Notes: generated by a model from the letters alone, not told the origin. Counted from the stretch's first letter, positions 17,970 through 28,062 are shown. The stretch: 64,000 nt of DNA from Paenirhodobacter populi (GCF_004022215.1 NZ_SAUZ01000015.1:62001-126000), one strand, 5' to 3'. Numbers and translations are program-made.

Positions 17970-19523
17970 TTACCGGCCTATGCCTCGTCCGTCTGTATCG
18001 CAGGACGGCCTTTCCCGTAATGTGAGCAGGCAGATGGCGGCGGTAAGTATGGCGAGCACCGCCAGCACGAGAAGGATCGCGCGGAGCGCATCCGTGTAGG
18101 CGACATTCGCCAGTGCCATGATCGTTCCGTCCAGTGCCGGGCCTCCGTTCGTCGCGGTGCCATGCGCGCCGCTGCTAATTGTTGATGCGATTGCGGAGGC
18201 GTTCGTCGGGAGCGATATGGCGCTATCGGCTGCGGCGACGATTAGTCCATGCGCCGTAAGTCCGACCAGCGCAGCGCCGATCGCGGCTATGGCGATGGCT
18301 TCGCCCGCAACGCGCATGGTGGTGAAGATACCGGCCGCCATGCCGGCGCGCTCCTTCGGCACGACGCTGACGGAGAGCGCGTCCATCAATCCCCATGGCA
18401 GGCCGTTGCCGATGCCGATCAGCAGCATTGGCAGGATCATGGGGCCAAGCCCGGCTTCTGGCGAAAGCCGCATGAGCAGGAGCACACCGGCGGCGGCGAT
18501 CAGGAAGCCGATGCCGGAGAGAATACCGGGCGAGACGAACTTTGCCAGCCGGCCTGCGATCAACGGCACCACGAGCATCGGCGCGGTGAGCGGCAGGATG
18601 GCGAGGCCGGCGGCGAAGGCGTCCCGGCCCTGAATGGCCATGAACCAGATCGGCAGATAGACGATCAGGGCGACGAAGCTGAAACCTGTGGCGACCGGCA
18701 GGAGCTGGACGCCGATGAAGCGCGGATAGCGAAAGAGCGACAGGTCGAGCATCGGATGCGCGCGCTTCAACTCGACGGCAACGAAGGCCGCAAGCAGCAC
18801 GATTGCGCCGCCGAGCAGGCCGAGAACCGTGGCGCTCGCCCATCCCTCCTGCGGGCCGAGCACGATGGCGAAGGTGAGGCCGACCAGAGCGGCCGTGAAC
18901 AGGATCGTTCCCGGCCAGTCGATCCCTCGCGCATCCGGGTCGAACGATTCCCTTATCCGGGGCGTTCCTAGCACGAGGATCAGGATCGAAATGACGGCGA
19001 TGGAGAAATAGAGCACGCGCCAGCCCCAAAGCTCGATGACGAAGCCGGAGGCCATGGGGCCGAAGGCGAGGCCAACGCCGAAAGCCGTGCCGAGGAAGGA
19101 GAAGGCGCGCGGCCGTTCCGCGCCCTCGAATTCCTGTGCCAGCAGCGATGTGGCCGATGTCAGCACCAGCGCGCCGCCGACGCCTTCGAGCGCGCGCAGG
19201 AGATTGAGCACCAGCAGGCTCGGGGTGAGGCCGATCAGGACAGAGGTTACAGCGAAGATCACGAGGCCGGTGACGAAGCAGCGCTTGCGCCCGATCTGAT
19301 CGCCGAGCGCGCCCGCCGCCATGACGCAGCCGCCGAAGGCGATGGCGTAGGCGTTCACGATCCATCCGAGGCTAGTCTGATCGCCGCCAAGATCGCGTGC
19401 GACCGAGGGGATGGAAATGGCCGGGCCGGTGAAGACCAATGGGATGATGACGGCCGAGATGCAGATCGCGAAGAGAACCTTGTAACGGTTATCGGCGGGG
19501 GTCGGGATTGATGCTGCGTCCAT
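17970..19523 (-). CDS. MFS multidrug efflux transporter, DHA2 family
   Basis: This 517-residue protein has about 14 predicted membrane helices, the number typical of DHA2 drug:proton antiporters. The loop motif GALGDQIGRKR follows helix 2, and the helix-5 motif GVGLAFGPMASGFV matches the antiporter motif C region (G-x8-G-x3-GP). The ATG at 19523 is chosen because upstream frame extension carries no family sequence. It is read divergently from a LysR gene, with repeated TAGTAAGA elements between them, so its expression is probably controlled by that LysR protein. The substrate is unknown. It is cargo inside the 25.8-kb mobile segment. Confidence 0.9.
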   Translation of the reverse strand: MDAASIPTPADNRYKVLFAICISAVIIPLVFTGPAISIPSVARDLGGDQTSLGWIVNAYAIAFGGCVMAAGALGDQIGRKRCFVTGLVIFAVTSVLIGLTPSLLVLNLLRALEGVGGALVLTSATSLLAQEFEGAERPRAFSFLGTAFGVGLAFGPMASGFVIELWGWRVLYFSIAVISILILVLGTPRIRESFDPDARGIDWPGTILFTAALVGLTFAIVLGPQEGWASATVLGLLGGAIVLLAAFVAVELKRAHPMLDLSLFRYPRFIGVQLLPVATGFSFVALIVYLPIWFMAIQGRDAFAAGLAILPLTAPMLVVPLIAGRLAKFVSPGILSGIGFLIAAAGVLLLMRLSPEAGLGPMILPMLLIGIGNGLPWGLMDALSVSVVPKERAGMAAGIFTTMRVAGEAIAIAAIGAALVGLTAHGLIVAAADSAISLPTNASAIASTISSGAHGTATNGGPALDGTIMALANVAYTDALRAILLVLAVLAILTAAICLLTLRERPSCDTDGRGIGR

Positions 19524-19610
19524 GTCGAACTCCGTTTCGCCGCACCGGAGCGCCCGGCGAGACGGAGGGAGCGGAAGCGCGGACGGTTTTCCGCGATGGT
19601 AATTTGGAGA

Positions 19611-19632
19611 TAGTAAGACTATAATAGTAAGA
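19611..19632. promoter_or_regulatory. tandem TAGTAAGA repeats between the MFS and LysR genes
   Basis: TAGTAAGA occurs at 19611-19618 and 19625-19632 with 14-base periodicity in an AT-rich stretch, unlike the GC-rich surroundings. This divergent intergenic region is where a LysR protein would bind and where both promoters should lie. Confidence 0.4.
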
Positions 19633-19664
19633 ATATTCAGATTACTTCTGCATTGGATGCAGCA

Positions 19665-20603
19665 ATGGACGGAACGGATTTTGACCAGATCGCGGCCTTT
19701 CTCGCCACGGTGGAACACGCAGGATTCACCGCCGCCGGGACCGCACTGAGCCGGGATGGCTCGCTCGTCTCGCGGCGGGTGACGGCGCTGGAGAAGCGAC
19801 TTGGCGTGCGGCTTCTGGAGCGGACCACGCGCCGGGTCGCCCTGACCGAAGCCGGCGAAGCCTATTACCAGCGGATGCGGAAAGCCGTTCAGGCGATGGG
19901 CGAGATCGACACGGACGCCGTTGACGCGGCTGGCTCGGTGCGGGGAACGCTGCGTCTGTCTCTTCCGGCGACCTTCGGGCGGATGTGGATCGCGCCGATC
20001 CTGCCGGTATTTCTGCGGCAGCATCCTGGCCTTGCCGTCGAGGCGCGCTACGAGGATCGCTATGTCGATCTCGTTGCGGAGAGCTTCGACGTTGCAGTGC
20101 GGATCGGTGAACTCGCCGATAGCCGCCTGATCGCCCGTAAACTTGCCCCTGCCAGTCGCCTGTTGTGCGCTTCGCCAGATTATCTGGCCGAGCGCGGCAT
20201 GCCTGCGCATCCTTCCGACCTTGCCAACCACGACTGCATCGGGTTTTCGCGGCTCGCGTCGCATCCGATCTGGCATCTCGGTGATGATGGCAAGACTGTC
20301 GCGATCCGCATCTCCGGTCCGCTCGTCACCGACGATGCAACCAGCTTGCTCCAAGCTGCCGTAGCCGGTGTAGGTATCGCGATGGTATCCGACTGGCTCG
20401 CGGGACCGGAACTCAAGAGCGGTCGGCTGGTGCCGGTACTGCCCGGCCATCCGGTCGCCACGCCTGAAGGCATCTACCTCGTCCACCCATCTGCAAAGCT
20501 CGTCCCGGCAAAGACGCGCGTTTTCATAGACGGGCTGGTTGAGGCGTTTGTTTCCCCGCCGTGGCTGGCCCATACCGCGCATCTCGATCACAACCCGTCA
20601 TAG
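19665..20603 (+). CDS. LysR-family regulator of the divergent MFS gene
   Basis: This protein has about 312 residues. The N-terminal helix-turn-helix reads FLATVEHAGFTAAGTALSRD and LVSRRVTALEKRLGVRLLER. The effector domain of about 210 residues is complete. The ATG at 19665 gives the usual short N-terminus; an upstream TTG in frame is less likely. It belongs to the AaeR/DsdC-like LysR proteins that often control a divergent exporter. Its 3' end overlaps the convergent beta-lactamase-fold gene by 16 bases. Confidence 0.88.
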   Translation: MDGTDFDQIAAFLATVEHAGFTAAGTALSRDGSLVSRRVTALEKRLGVRLLERTTRRVALTEAGEAYYQRMRKAVQAMGEIDTDAVDAAGSVRGTLRLSLPATFGRMWIAPILPVFLRQHPGLAVEARYEDRYVDLVAESFDVAVRIGELADSRLIARKLAPASRLLCASPDYLAERGMPAHPSDLANHDCIGFSRLASHPIWHLGDDGKTVAIRISGPLVTDDATSLLQAAVAGVGIAMVSDWLAGPELKSGRLVPVLPGHPVATPEGIYLVHPSAKLVPAKTRVFIDGLVEAFVSPPWLAHTAHLDHNPS

Positions 20604-21767
20604 ATCGCCCGCGTGATGTCGGCGGGAAATCGTCCACCCGGAGATTGCCCTTCAAGCCCGGCGTTGGTGAACGCCACGAGGCTGAGCCTGTTGGCGGGAT
20701 CGACGGACCACGAATGTCCATAGGCCCCGCCCATACGCCATGTGCCGGGCGTCTCCGCGAAGCCGGCCGCAGCGGGATCGCGCAGAATAGTGAAGCCGAG
20801 ACCGAAACCGCGTCCCGGCCATGGAGCGAGGTCCATGCCCGCCGCGTGATCGGTAGCCATTTCGCTGACCAGTTCGGCAGGCAGAAGCGGCTCGCCACCC
20901 CGCCGAAGTGTTTCGAGGATGCGCAACGTATCGCCGGCCGTCCCGATCATTCCTGCACCACCGGAGGGGAAAGCATTCGTATCGAAGGCGCGGGCTGGCG
21001 ACAGGCGCAGTCCCTCGACCTCTTCCCAAAGGGGCACGATCTCGGCATCCGCCATCCGACGCGGGCCGGACGCTTCGTTGACGTAAGGAACGGCCAGATG
21101 AACGGGATCGGCGACCGCGAATCCGGTGTCATTGATCCCGAGCGGCGTCGTTACCAGCTTGCGCACCGCCTCGGGGAGCGGAACGCCCGTCACGCGTGCG
21201 ATCAGCCCACCCACGACATCCGTTGCGAGCGAGTAGTTCCATGCCGTTCCCGGTTGAAAAAGAAGTGGCACCGAAGCGATGCGGCGGATGTTTTCCTCAA
21301 GCGAGATGTCCGACAGGTCCATGCCATCGGACACGCCGGCACGGTGATAGGGGCCATCCGCCGGTTCGAGGAAGCCGTAGCCGAGCCCGGACGTGTGGCT
21401 TAGCAGATGGCGCAGGGTGATCCGGGCCGCCGAGCCGTCCGCGAGCTTCGGTCGGAAATCCGCAAGCCATGTATCGACGGGTTCGTCGAGCGCCAACCGC
21501 CCTTGCGCGACCAACACCATCGCGGCGGTGGACACGTAGAGCTTGGAGACGGACGCCAGCCGGAACAGCGTATCCTCGCGCATCTTCGCGATCGGCAAAG
21601 CCGGCGGCGCGGCGATAGACAAGTTTCCCATCCAGGGAGAGAAGGACAACGGCCCCGACAAGGCGTTGCTCGGCAATGGTCGTGTCGATGGCGGCGTCGA
21701 TGCGATCCGGCAGACCGTCAATGGTGATCGCCGTCGAGGGCTCTGCGGTGACTATGGATGTATTCAT
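20588..21767 (-). pseudogene. beta-lactamase-fold serine hydrolase, frameshifted
   Basis: The two parts of one serine hydrolase lie in different frames. The N-terminus (ATG at 21767) runs through VGAVVLLSLDGKLVYRRAAG to about 21595; the frame then changes and the catalytic part follows: LFRLASVSKLYVST with the Ser-x-x-Lys motif, HTSGLGYG, and YSLATDVVG with the Tyr motif. The expected four or five residues between FADRE and MREDT are missing, so a short deletion with a net frame change is likely. The catalytic motifs are undamaged, so this is either a recent loss or a sequencing error. It overlaps the end of the LysR gene and sits four bases downstream of an MFS gene on the same strand. Confidence 0.75.
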
Positions 21768-21771
21768 GGCC

Positions 21772-23031
21772 TCACCTGTTTTGCAGATCATTGGCCTGGC
21801 TGGCGGCCGATCCGGGTTTCGATGATGGGAACCCGTGCGAGCGGGCGGCCCAGGCGACGGCGAACGTCGCGACGAGCAGCGCCAGTACGCTCCACGGAAA
21901 GGCAGACACGCCGAGGGTTTCGAGCAGGATGCCGCCGACGATCCCGCCTCCGGCAATCGCCATGTTCCAGGCCGTGACGATCATGGATTGCGCCACATCG
22001 GCCGCTTCGCTCGCCGTTTTGGCCGAAGCGGTCTGGAAGAGTGTCGCCGCACCGCCGAAGGCCAGCCCCCAAACGGCGACCGCGACGTAGATCACTGCCG
22101 GCACCTCACCCCAAATCCCGAGAAGCAGCGCGGACAGGCCGAACAGCACGGAACTGACAAGGACCAGCTCGCGCAGCCAGCGGTCGATCAGTACGCCGAC
22201 GATCCAGATGCCGAGAAGCGCCGTCACGCCGAAGACCAGCAGCACCACGTCGATGCGCTCCGCGATGCCGGCCGGTACGAGGAAGGGAGCGATGTAGGTG
22301 TAGAGGATGTTGTGGGCGAGAACGAAGGCGAGTGTGACGAACAGCACCGGCCGGATGCCCGGCAGGGTGAAGACTGTCCGGAGCGCGAAGCCCTTTCCGC
22401 GCGCCTGACCGGGGAAGTCCGGCATCTTGGCGAGCACCCAAAAGACGAGGATGACGGTCAGCATGCTCATGAGGCCGAAAGTCACGCGCCAGCCGAAGGC
22501 CGCGCCGAGGAAGGTGCCCGCCGGAATGCCGAGCGAAAGGGCGAGCGGCGTTCCGACCATGGCGACGGCGATGGCGCGGCCTTTCAGATGCTCCGGCACC
22601 ATGCGGGCGGCGTATCCCGCGACCAACGCCCAAAGCAGCCCGGCGAACACGCCGGCGAAGAAGCGGGCGACCAGCGTGATCGCATAGTTGTCGGAGACGG
22701 CCGTCACCGTGTTGACGATGGCGAAGCCGCCGATGGCGATCAGCAGCAGCGGCCGACGCCGCCACCCTTGCGTGGCGGTTGTCAGCGGAATCGCCGCGAC
22801 GAGCGAGCCGACCGCGTAGATGGTGACGAGCTGGCCGACCAGCGCCTCCGAGACCACAAGACTCTCCGCCATCTGTGGCAGCAGCCCCGCCGGCAGGGCT
22901 TCGGTCAGAATGGTGATGAAAGCCGCCATCGCGAGCGCCAGCAGCGCAGCTAGAGGAAGCCGGTCGCCTACGGCCGAAGGCGCATCGCCCTGTTCAATGG
23001 GAGTGGTGTCGCTGGTCGTCGTCGTGGTCAT
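21772..23031 (-). CDS. MFS transporter, DHA1 (AraJ/PbuE-like) family
   Basis: This 419-residue protein has 12 predicted membrane helices, after a hydrophilic Thr-rich N-terminus. Family motifs include ALPAGLLPQMAESL in helix 1 and GTPLALSLGIPAGTFLGA in helix 5. DHA1 proteins of this branch export sugars, nucleosides or drugs, so the substrate is open. It is read divergently from another LysR gene, and the broken serine hydrolase follows four bases after its stop, so the two were probably one operon. Confidence 0.9.
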   Translation of the reverse strand: MTTTTTSDTTPIEQGDAPSAVGDRLPLAALLALAMAAFITILTEALPAGLLPQMAESLVVSEALVGQLVTIYAVGSLVAAIPLTTATQGWRRRPLLLIAIGGFAIVNTVTAVSDNYAITLVARFFAGVFAGLLWALVAGYAARMVPEHLKGRAIAVAMVGTPLALSLGIPAGTFLGAAFGWRVTFGLMSMLTVILVFWVLAKMPDFPGQARGKGFALRTVFTLPGIRPVLFVTLAFVLAHNILYTYIAPFLVPAGIAERIDVVLLVFGVTALLGIWIVGVLIDRWLRELVLVSSVLFGLSALLLGIWGEVPAVIYVAVAVWGLAFGGAATLFQTASAKTASEAADVAQSMIVTAWNMAIAGGGIVGGILLETLGVSAFPWSVLALLVATFAVAWAARSHGFPSSKPGSAASQANDLQNR

Positions 23032-23204
23032 TGGTCCGCCTGAGCCTTGTCTGAAAAGCCGCTGGCGGATGAGGCGATCTGAGAAGGCCGGCGCAATCCG
23101 CCGATGACGGCATTGTCCAAAAGCTAGACGTGTTTCCGTTTATGGAGAACTGAGCTACAGTTCCAAATACTCCTGACGAAACTGTCAGCAATGGAATTGT
23201 GCTT

Positions 23205-24101
23205 ATGGATAGTCTCGGATCGCTCAACGCTTTCGTCCAAGCGGCAGATACGCGCAGCTTCACCGCTGCCGGGCAAAAGCTCGGTGTTTCCTCGTCGGCA
23301 ATCAGCAAGGCGGTGGCGCGGCTGGAAGAACGGCTAGCCGTGCGCCTTTTTCACCGCTCGACGCGCACCGTCACGCTGACGCCGGAAGGTGCGTTGTTCC
23401 TCGAACGCTGCCGGCGCATCTTTTGCGAGATCGAGGCGGCTGAGCTGGAGCTGTCGCAGACCAGGGGCGCACCGCGCGGCAAGCTGCGGGTGAGCCTGCC
23501 GCTGGTCGGAATGCTGATGATGCCGACGCTCGCGGCCTTCATGCGGGCGTGGCCCGACATCGAACTCGATCTGGATTTCAGCGACCGGCTGGTGGACGTG
23601 ATCGAAGAAGGCTTCGACGCCGTGGTGCGCACGGGCGAGATCAGAGACTCCCGACTGATGATGCGCACGCTCGGCACCTTCCCCTACAAGCTGGTTGGCT
23701 CGCCGGCCTATTTCGGGGAACACGGCACTCCACAGACGCCCGCCGATCTGTCAGCCCATCGCGGCCTGCGTCATCTCTATCCGAGCACCGGAAAGATTGA
23801 AGACTGGCCGTTGCACGGCAAAGGCAATCCCGCGACCGCCGATATTCCGACCGCAGCCGTCGCCAGCGCCATCGAGCCGCTGATCTATCTGGCCGAACAG
23901 GGACTGGGTCTCACCTGCCTGCCGGACTTCGCCATCCGCGATCAACTCGGAAAGGGGTCGCTGGTAAGCGTGCTCGACGATGCGGTCCGGCACTCCGTCA
24001 CGTTCCGCATCCTCTGGCCGTCCAGCCGGCACCTGTCCCCGAAGCTCCGCGCCTTCGTGGACTTCATGGGGGAGAACTTCATCCCGGCTTCGCCCGGGTA
24101 G
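23205..24101 (+). CDS. LysR-family regulator of the divergent MFS gene
   Basis: This 298-residue protein has a helix-turn-helix with FVQAADTRSFTAAGQKLGVS and AISKAVARLEERLAVRLFHR, and a full effector domain. The ATG at 23205 is preferred over a GTG two codons upstream. It repeats the arrangement found 3.5 kb earlier: exporter and LysR gene back to back. The 173-base gap between it and the MFS start holds no dyad that I could single out. Confidence 0.88.
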   Translation: MDSLGSLNAFVQAADTRSFTAAGQKLGVSSSAISKAVARLEERLAVRLFHRSTRTVTLTPEGALFLERCRRIFCEIEAAELELSQTRGAPRGKLRVSLPLVGMLMMPTLAAFMRAWPDIELDLDFSDRLVDVIEEGFDAVVRTGEIRDSRLMMRTLGTFPYKLVGSPAYFGEHGTPQTPADLSAHRGLRHLYPSTGKIEDWPLHGKGNPATADIPTAAVASAIEPLIYLAEQGLGLTCLPDFAIRDQLGKGSLVSVLDDAVRHSVTFRILWPSSRHLSPKLRAFVDFMGENFIPASPG

Positions 24102-24303
24102 CTAAAGCCGCTATCCCCTCCGCCGCCCCAATTGCCACGACACCGAACCGCCCTACACGACGCCCTCGACTTCGCGGACGAGTTGGCGGTCGATCATAAA
24201 CCTCCATGGATAAGTCTATCCGTTCCGTTGTCTTTGCGCGGCGTTGCCGCGCGATGGCGGGCGACGCTGCGATATGTGGGGTCTCCGCGCCGCCCGCCAT
24301 CGG

Positions 24304-24570
24304 TCACGCGCGATCCTGCGGCGGTTGAGTTCTGTCATGCGCGCGTGCCGGACGTTCTGCCTCGAACGCCTGTTTCCCCTTTCCGGTCCACAGTTCGCGC
24401 GCTCGTTCGCCGTCCTCGCTGTTGAGCTTGTCGGCCATCCAAAGCAGCGCCCCGTAGATCGTGGCGCGATCATCGCCAGTCAGTTCCACCACGCCCGCCT
24501 TGGCGACGAGGCCCCCGAGTTCAATCAGATGCCGCGTTCGCTTGCGGCGCTCGACCTGCCATGTGCGCAT
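24304..24570 (-). CDS. traD: conjugal transfer relaxosome protein TraD (Ti type)
   Basis: This 88-residue protein matches the small TraD family of Ti plasmids, which is unrelated to F-plasmid TraD. The core ERRKRTRHLIELGGLVAKAG, then LTGDDRATIYGALLWMA, is clear. The ATG at 24570 lies one base after the traC stop, so the two genes are coupled. TraC and TraD are DNA-binding helpers that load the TraA relaxase at oriT, which lies between traC and the divergent traA. Confidence 0.88.
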   Translation of the reverse strand: MRTWQVERRKRTRHLIELGGLVAKAGVVELTGDDRATIYGALLWMADKLNSEDGERARELWTGKGKQAFEAERPARAHDRTQPPQDRA

Positions 24571-24571
24571 G

Positions 24572-24898
24572 TCATGCCGCGCCCGTGCCGCCTGATGCCG
24601 GTTGCGCGCCGCCCGGTTGCGTTTGAGCACCACCGCCGTCGCGGTCAGGCGCTGGTGCAGATCGCCGCGACCGGCCCTGAAAGAACGCCGCACCGCGTTT
24701 CGCCCATGCCTCCCTCTTTCCGGCATCGTTGGTTTCCGCCAGCACGATCAGCGCACCGGCCAGCTCCTCGGCGGTGAGCGCATCGGCCCCGGTGGCGATC
24801 ACCAGTTCGCCGAGCTGCTGCACCTTCCGCGTTTTCAGTTCCCGCGCCTTGTCTTCCATCGCCTTCAGTTCCGCGTCGTAATCGCGTGGTTTCCGCAT
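24572..24898 (-). CDS. traC: conjugal transfer relaxosome protein TraC (Ti type)
   Basis: This 108-residue protein starts MRKPRDYDAELKAMEDKARE and has a coiled helical region followed by ELVIATGADALTAEELAGAL, the TraC family signature. The C-terminus is basic and Gly/Ala-rich. The ATG at 24898 is chosen because the upstream extension crosses the oriT region. It forms the leftward unit traC-traD, opposed to the rightward traA, the same layout as in Agrobacterium oriT regions. Confidence 0.85.
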   Translation of the reverse strand: MRKPRDYDAELKAMEDKARELKTRKVQQLGELVIATGADALTAEELAGALIVLAETNDAGKREAWAKRGAAFFQGRSRRSAPAPDRDGGGAQTQPGGAQPASGGTGAA

Positions 24899-25011
24899 TC
24901 CAGTGTCCTTTCCCGTTCGCAAGTGGTTGATGCGGTAAGGATAGTTGCGCAGACGGCGGAACGCAGTATTGTTGCCGGGACGGTCTGGCACGGCCCGGTC
25001 CATCCCGAGAT

Positions 25012-25052
25012 TTTTTCGAGGGAGGGCGCGCTTATACGTCGTTCCGACGTGC
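25012..25052. other. oriT: oriT nic region, MOB-Q (RSF1010/Ti) type
   Basis: The intergenic stretch between traC and traA contains GAGGGAGGGCGCGCTTATACG. Its complement reads TATAAGCGCGCCCTCC, which corresponds to the RSF1010/Ti nic consensus (about YAAGTGCGCCCT) with one mismatch. Directly next to it lies the perfect dyad ACGTCG-TTC-CGACGT at 25036-25050. A nic sequence beside a small hairpin between divergent traCD and traA is the known Ti oriT arrangement. Confidence 0.7.
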
Positions 25053-25077
25053 GCTTCGCCGTGCTGCTGATGTCGCC

Positions 25078-28062
25078 ATGGCGATCTATCATCTTCACGT
25101 CAAGGTCATCGGCCGCAAGGCGGGATCGAGCGCGGTGGCCTCTGCCGCCTACCGCTCGGCCTCGCGGATGCGCGACGAGCGCACCGACCGCATGCAGGAC
25201 TTTTCCGCCAAACGCGGCGTTGTCCATTCCGAGGTGATGCTGCCGGAGAACGCGCCGGAGCACTGGTCCGACCGCGAACGGCTCTGGAACGATGTCGAGG
25301 CTTTCGAGGTCCGCAAGGACGCGCAACTTGCACGCGAGGTGGAGTTCGCCATTCCGCGCGAGATGACGCAGGCGCAGGGCATCGAGCTTGCCCGCGACTT
25401 CGTCCAGGCCGAGTTTGTCGATCAGGGCATGATCGCCGACCTCAATGTGCATTGGGATTTCGCCGAGGACGGCAGCCCCAAACCCCATGCCCATGTTATG
25501 CTGACCATGCGCAGCGTGAACGAGAACGGTTTCGGCCAGAAGGTGCGGGAATGGAACCGCACGGAGATGGTGGAGCGGTGGCGCGAACGCTGGGCCGATC
25601 ATGTCAACGAGCGGCTCACTGAGCTCGACATAGACGCGCGGATCGACCATCGCAGCCTTGAGGCGCAGGGCATTGGGCTTGAGCCGCAATGCCAGATCGG
25701 CGCACCCGCGCAGCGGATCGAGGGCGAAGGCATGGAAGCCGCAGACCGCGCCGACATGCACCGCGAGATCGCCCGCAACAACGGCGCACGGATCATCGCC
25801 GATCCATCGGTAGCGCTGGACGCGATCACGCAGCAGCAATCAACCTTCACGCGCCGCGACATGGCGATGTTCGCGCACCGGCACAGCGACGGCATCGAGC
25901 AGTATAACGAGGTCATGGGCGCGATGCGCAGCTCGCCCGATCTGGTCGAGCTTGGACAAGACGGACGCGGCGAGGATCGGTTCACCACCCGTGACATGAT
26001 CGAGACTGAACAGCGCCTCCATCGCGCCGCTGACCTCATGGCCGAGAAGGAACGCCATGAGGTCAGTGACAGGGACCGCGAAGCCGCATTGACGCGCGCC
26101 GAACAGCGCGGGCTTGTTCTGTCCGGCGAGCAGGCTGATGCGCTGGCGCATGTCACGGATGGGCGCGATCTTGGCATTGTCGTCGGCTATGCCGGGACGG
26201 GAAAGAGCGCCATGCTCGGCGTGGCGCGCGAGGCATGGGAGGCGGCAGGCTACGAGGTGCGCGGTGTTGCCCTGTCCGGCATCGCCGCCGAGAATCTGGA
26301 AGGCGGATCGGGTATCGCCTCCGGCACCATCGCCAGCATGGAACATGGCTGGAAGAATGGCCGCGACATTCTCACCAGCCGCGATGTGCTTGTCATCGAC
26401 GAGGCGGGCATGGTCGGCACGCGGCAGATGGAGCGCGTGCTGTCCCATGCCGCCGAAGCCGGTGCAAAAGTAGTGCTGGTCGGCGATCCGCAGCAGTTGC
26501 AATCCATCGAGGCGGGCGCGGCGTTCCGTTCGATCCATGATCGTCATGGCGGCGTCGAAATCCACGAGGTTCGCCGTCAGCGCGAGGACTGGCAGCGGGA
26601 CGCAACCCGAGATCTGGCGACCGGCAGAACCGTCGATGCGATTCATGCCTATGACGCGCACGACATGGTGCATGAAGCGCAGACCCGCGAACAGGCCCGT
26701 GACGATCTGATAGACTGCTGGGACCGTGACCGGCAGGCGTCACCGGACGCGAGCCGCATCATCCTGACCCATACCAATGCCGAGGTGCGGGAACTCAACG
26801 AAGCCGCCCGCGACCGGATGCGGGCGGCTGGCGATCTTGGCGAGGACGTGCCCGTGACGGTCGAGCGCGGCGAACGCAGCTTCGCCGCTGGGGATCGCGT
26901 CATGTTCCTGCAAAACGAGCGCAGCCTTGGCGTCAAGAACGGCACGCTCGGGACTATCGAGCAGGTCAGCACGCAGAGCATGACCGTGCGCACCGATGAC
27001 GGGCGCGGCGTCAGCTTCGATTTGAAGGACTACGACAAGCTCGACCACGGCTATGCGGCGACCATCCACAAGGCGCAGGGCATGACCGTGGACCGCACGC
27101 ATGTTCTGACAACACCCGGCATGGACGCTCACGGCAGCTATGTCGCCCTGTCGCGACACCGCGACGGCATGGACCTGCATTATGGCCGCGACGATTTTGC
27201 CAGTCAGGATCGTCTTGCCCGCACCCTGTCGCGGGATCGGGCCAAAGACATGGCGACGGACTACGATCAGCAGATCAATCCGGAGCAGGACTATGCCGAA
27301 CGGCGCGGCATCACCTTCCGCGCCCGGGTTGCCCAGATCATGCGCAGACTGATGCCGGAACGGCTGCGTGATGCGGTCGATGGAATGCTTGACGGGTTGC
27401 GCCATCCCGGCGACGGCGTGCCTGGCGCTGATGTTGTGAAGCAGCCGGAAAGGGATAGCGCCGGGAAACAGGGGGCGGAGAGGCAGGCCGGAGAAGACCC
27501 GGAGGCAGCGTTGCGGCGCGCCCGTGGCCGGGCCTTTGTCCGCCATGCCCGCGCCGTGGACGCGATCTTCAAGGCGCAGGATCAGGGCACCAGCGCCAGC
27601 CCGGAACAGGTTAGGGAACTGCATGACGCCCGCGCCGGATTTGATGAACTCCGGCCTCACGGCTCACACGATGCCGAGGCAGTCTATAAGACGAATCCCG
27701 AATTTGCGGCCGATGTCGCATCCGGCGATCCTGATCGCGCCGCGCCCGCCAGACGCGCCCTGCAACTGGAAACCGAGATACGCCAGAACCCCAATCTGCG
27801 CGCAGACCGTTTTGTGGAACGCTTTCAGGAACTCCGGCAGGCCAGCGAAAGCAGGTATGCGGCGGGCGACTATTCCGGCCACAGGGCCGCACGCGCGGAG
27901 ATGGGCAATATGGCGATGAGCCTCGAACGCGATGCGCAGATGGACTCTCTGCTCCAGAGCCGCAAGCGGGAGCTTGGCATCAGCATCGACACGGGCCACA
28001 GCCTCGGCCGGGACCTCGCCATCAGTCACGGTCTCGGCAGGGGGAGGGGTATCGGATTGTAA
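25078..28062 (+). CDS. traA: Ti-type relaxase-helicase TraA (MobA/MobL, MOB-Q)
   Basis: This 994-residue protein nicks oriT and unwinds the transferred strand. The N-terminal MobA/MobL domain has AIYHLHVKVIGRKAGSSAVA with the early tyrosines, and the metal-binding PHAHVMLT near residue 138. The RecD-like helicase half has Walker A GYAGTGKSAML near residue 370, Walker B VLVIDEAGMVG near 438, VLVGDPQQLQS, and the C-terminal YVALSRHRDGM. It is slightly shorter than Ti TraA (about 1,100 residues) but ends with a normal helical tail. It is the only relaxase seen in the window and lies 11 kb from the trb operon, within the 25.8-kb segment. Confidence 0.95.
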   Translation: MAIYHLHVKVIGRKAGSSAVASAAYRSASRMRDERTDRMQDFSAKRGVVHSEVMLPENAPEHWSDRERLWNDVEAFEVRKDAQLAREVEFAIPREMTQAQGIELARDFVQAEFVDQGMIADLNVHWDFAEDGSPKPHAHVMLTMRSVNENGFGQKVREWNRTEMVERWRERWADHVNERLTELDIDARIDHRSLEAQGIGLEPQCQIGAPAQRIEGEGMEAADRADMHREIARNNGARIIADPSVALDAITQQQSTFTRRDMAMFAHRHSDGIEQYNEVMGAMRSSPDLVELGQDGRGEDRFTTRDMIETEQRLHRAADLMAEKERHEVSDRDREAALTRAEQRGLVLSGEQADALAHVTDGRDLGIVVGYAGTGKSAMLGVAREAWEAAGYEVRGVALSGIAAENLEGGSGIASGTIASMEHGWKNGRDILTSRDVLVIDEAGMVGTRQMERVLSHAAEAGAKVVLVGDPQQLQSIEAGAAFRSIHDRHGGVEIHEVRRQREDWQRDATRDLATGRTVDAIHAYDAHDMVHEAQTREQARDDLIDCWDRDRQASPDASRIILTHTNAEVRELNEAARDRMRAAGDLGEDVPVTVERGERSFAAGDRVMFLQNERSLGVKNGTLGTIEQVSTQSMTVRTDDGRGVSFDLKDYDKLDHGYAATIHKAQGMTVDRTHVLTTPGMDAHGSYVALSRHRDGMDLHYGRDDFASQDRLARTLSRDRAKDMATDYDQQINPEQDYAERRGITFRARVAQIMRRLMPERLRDAVDGMLDGLRHPGDGVPGADVVKQPERDSAGKQGAERQAGEDPEAALRRARGRAFVRHARAVDAIFKAQDQGTSASPEQVRELHDARAGFDELRPHGSHDAEAVYKTNPEFAADVASGDPDRAAPARRALQLETEIRQNPNLRADRFVERFQELRQASESRYAAGDYSGHRAARAEMGNMAMSLERDAQMDSLLQSRKRELGISIDTGHSLGRDLAISHGLGRGRGIGL

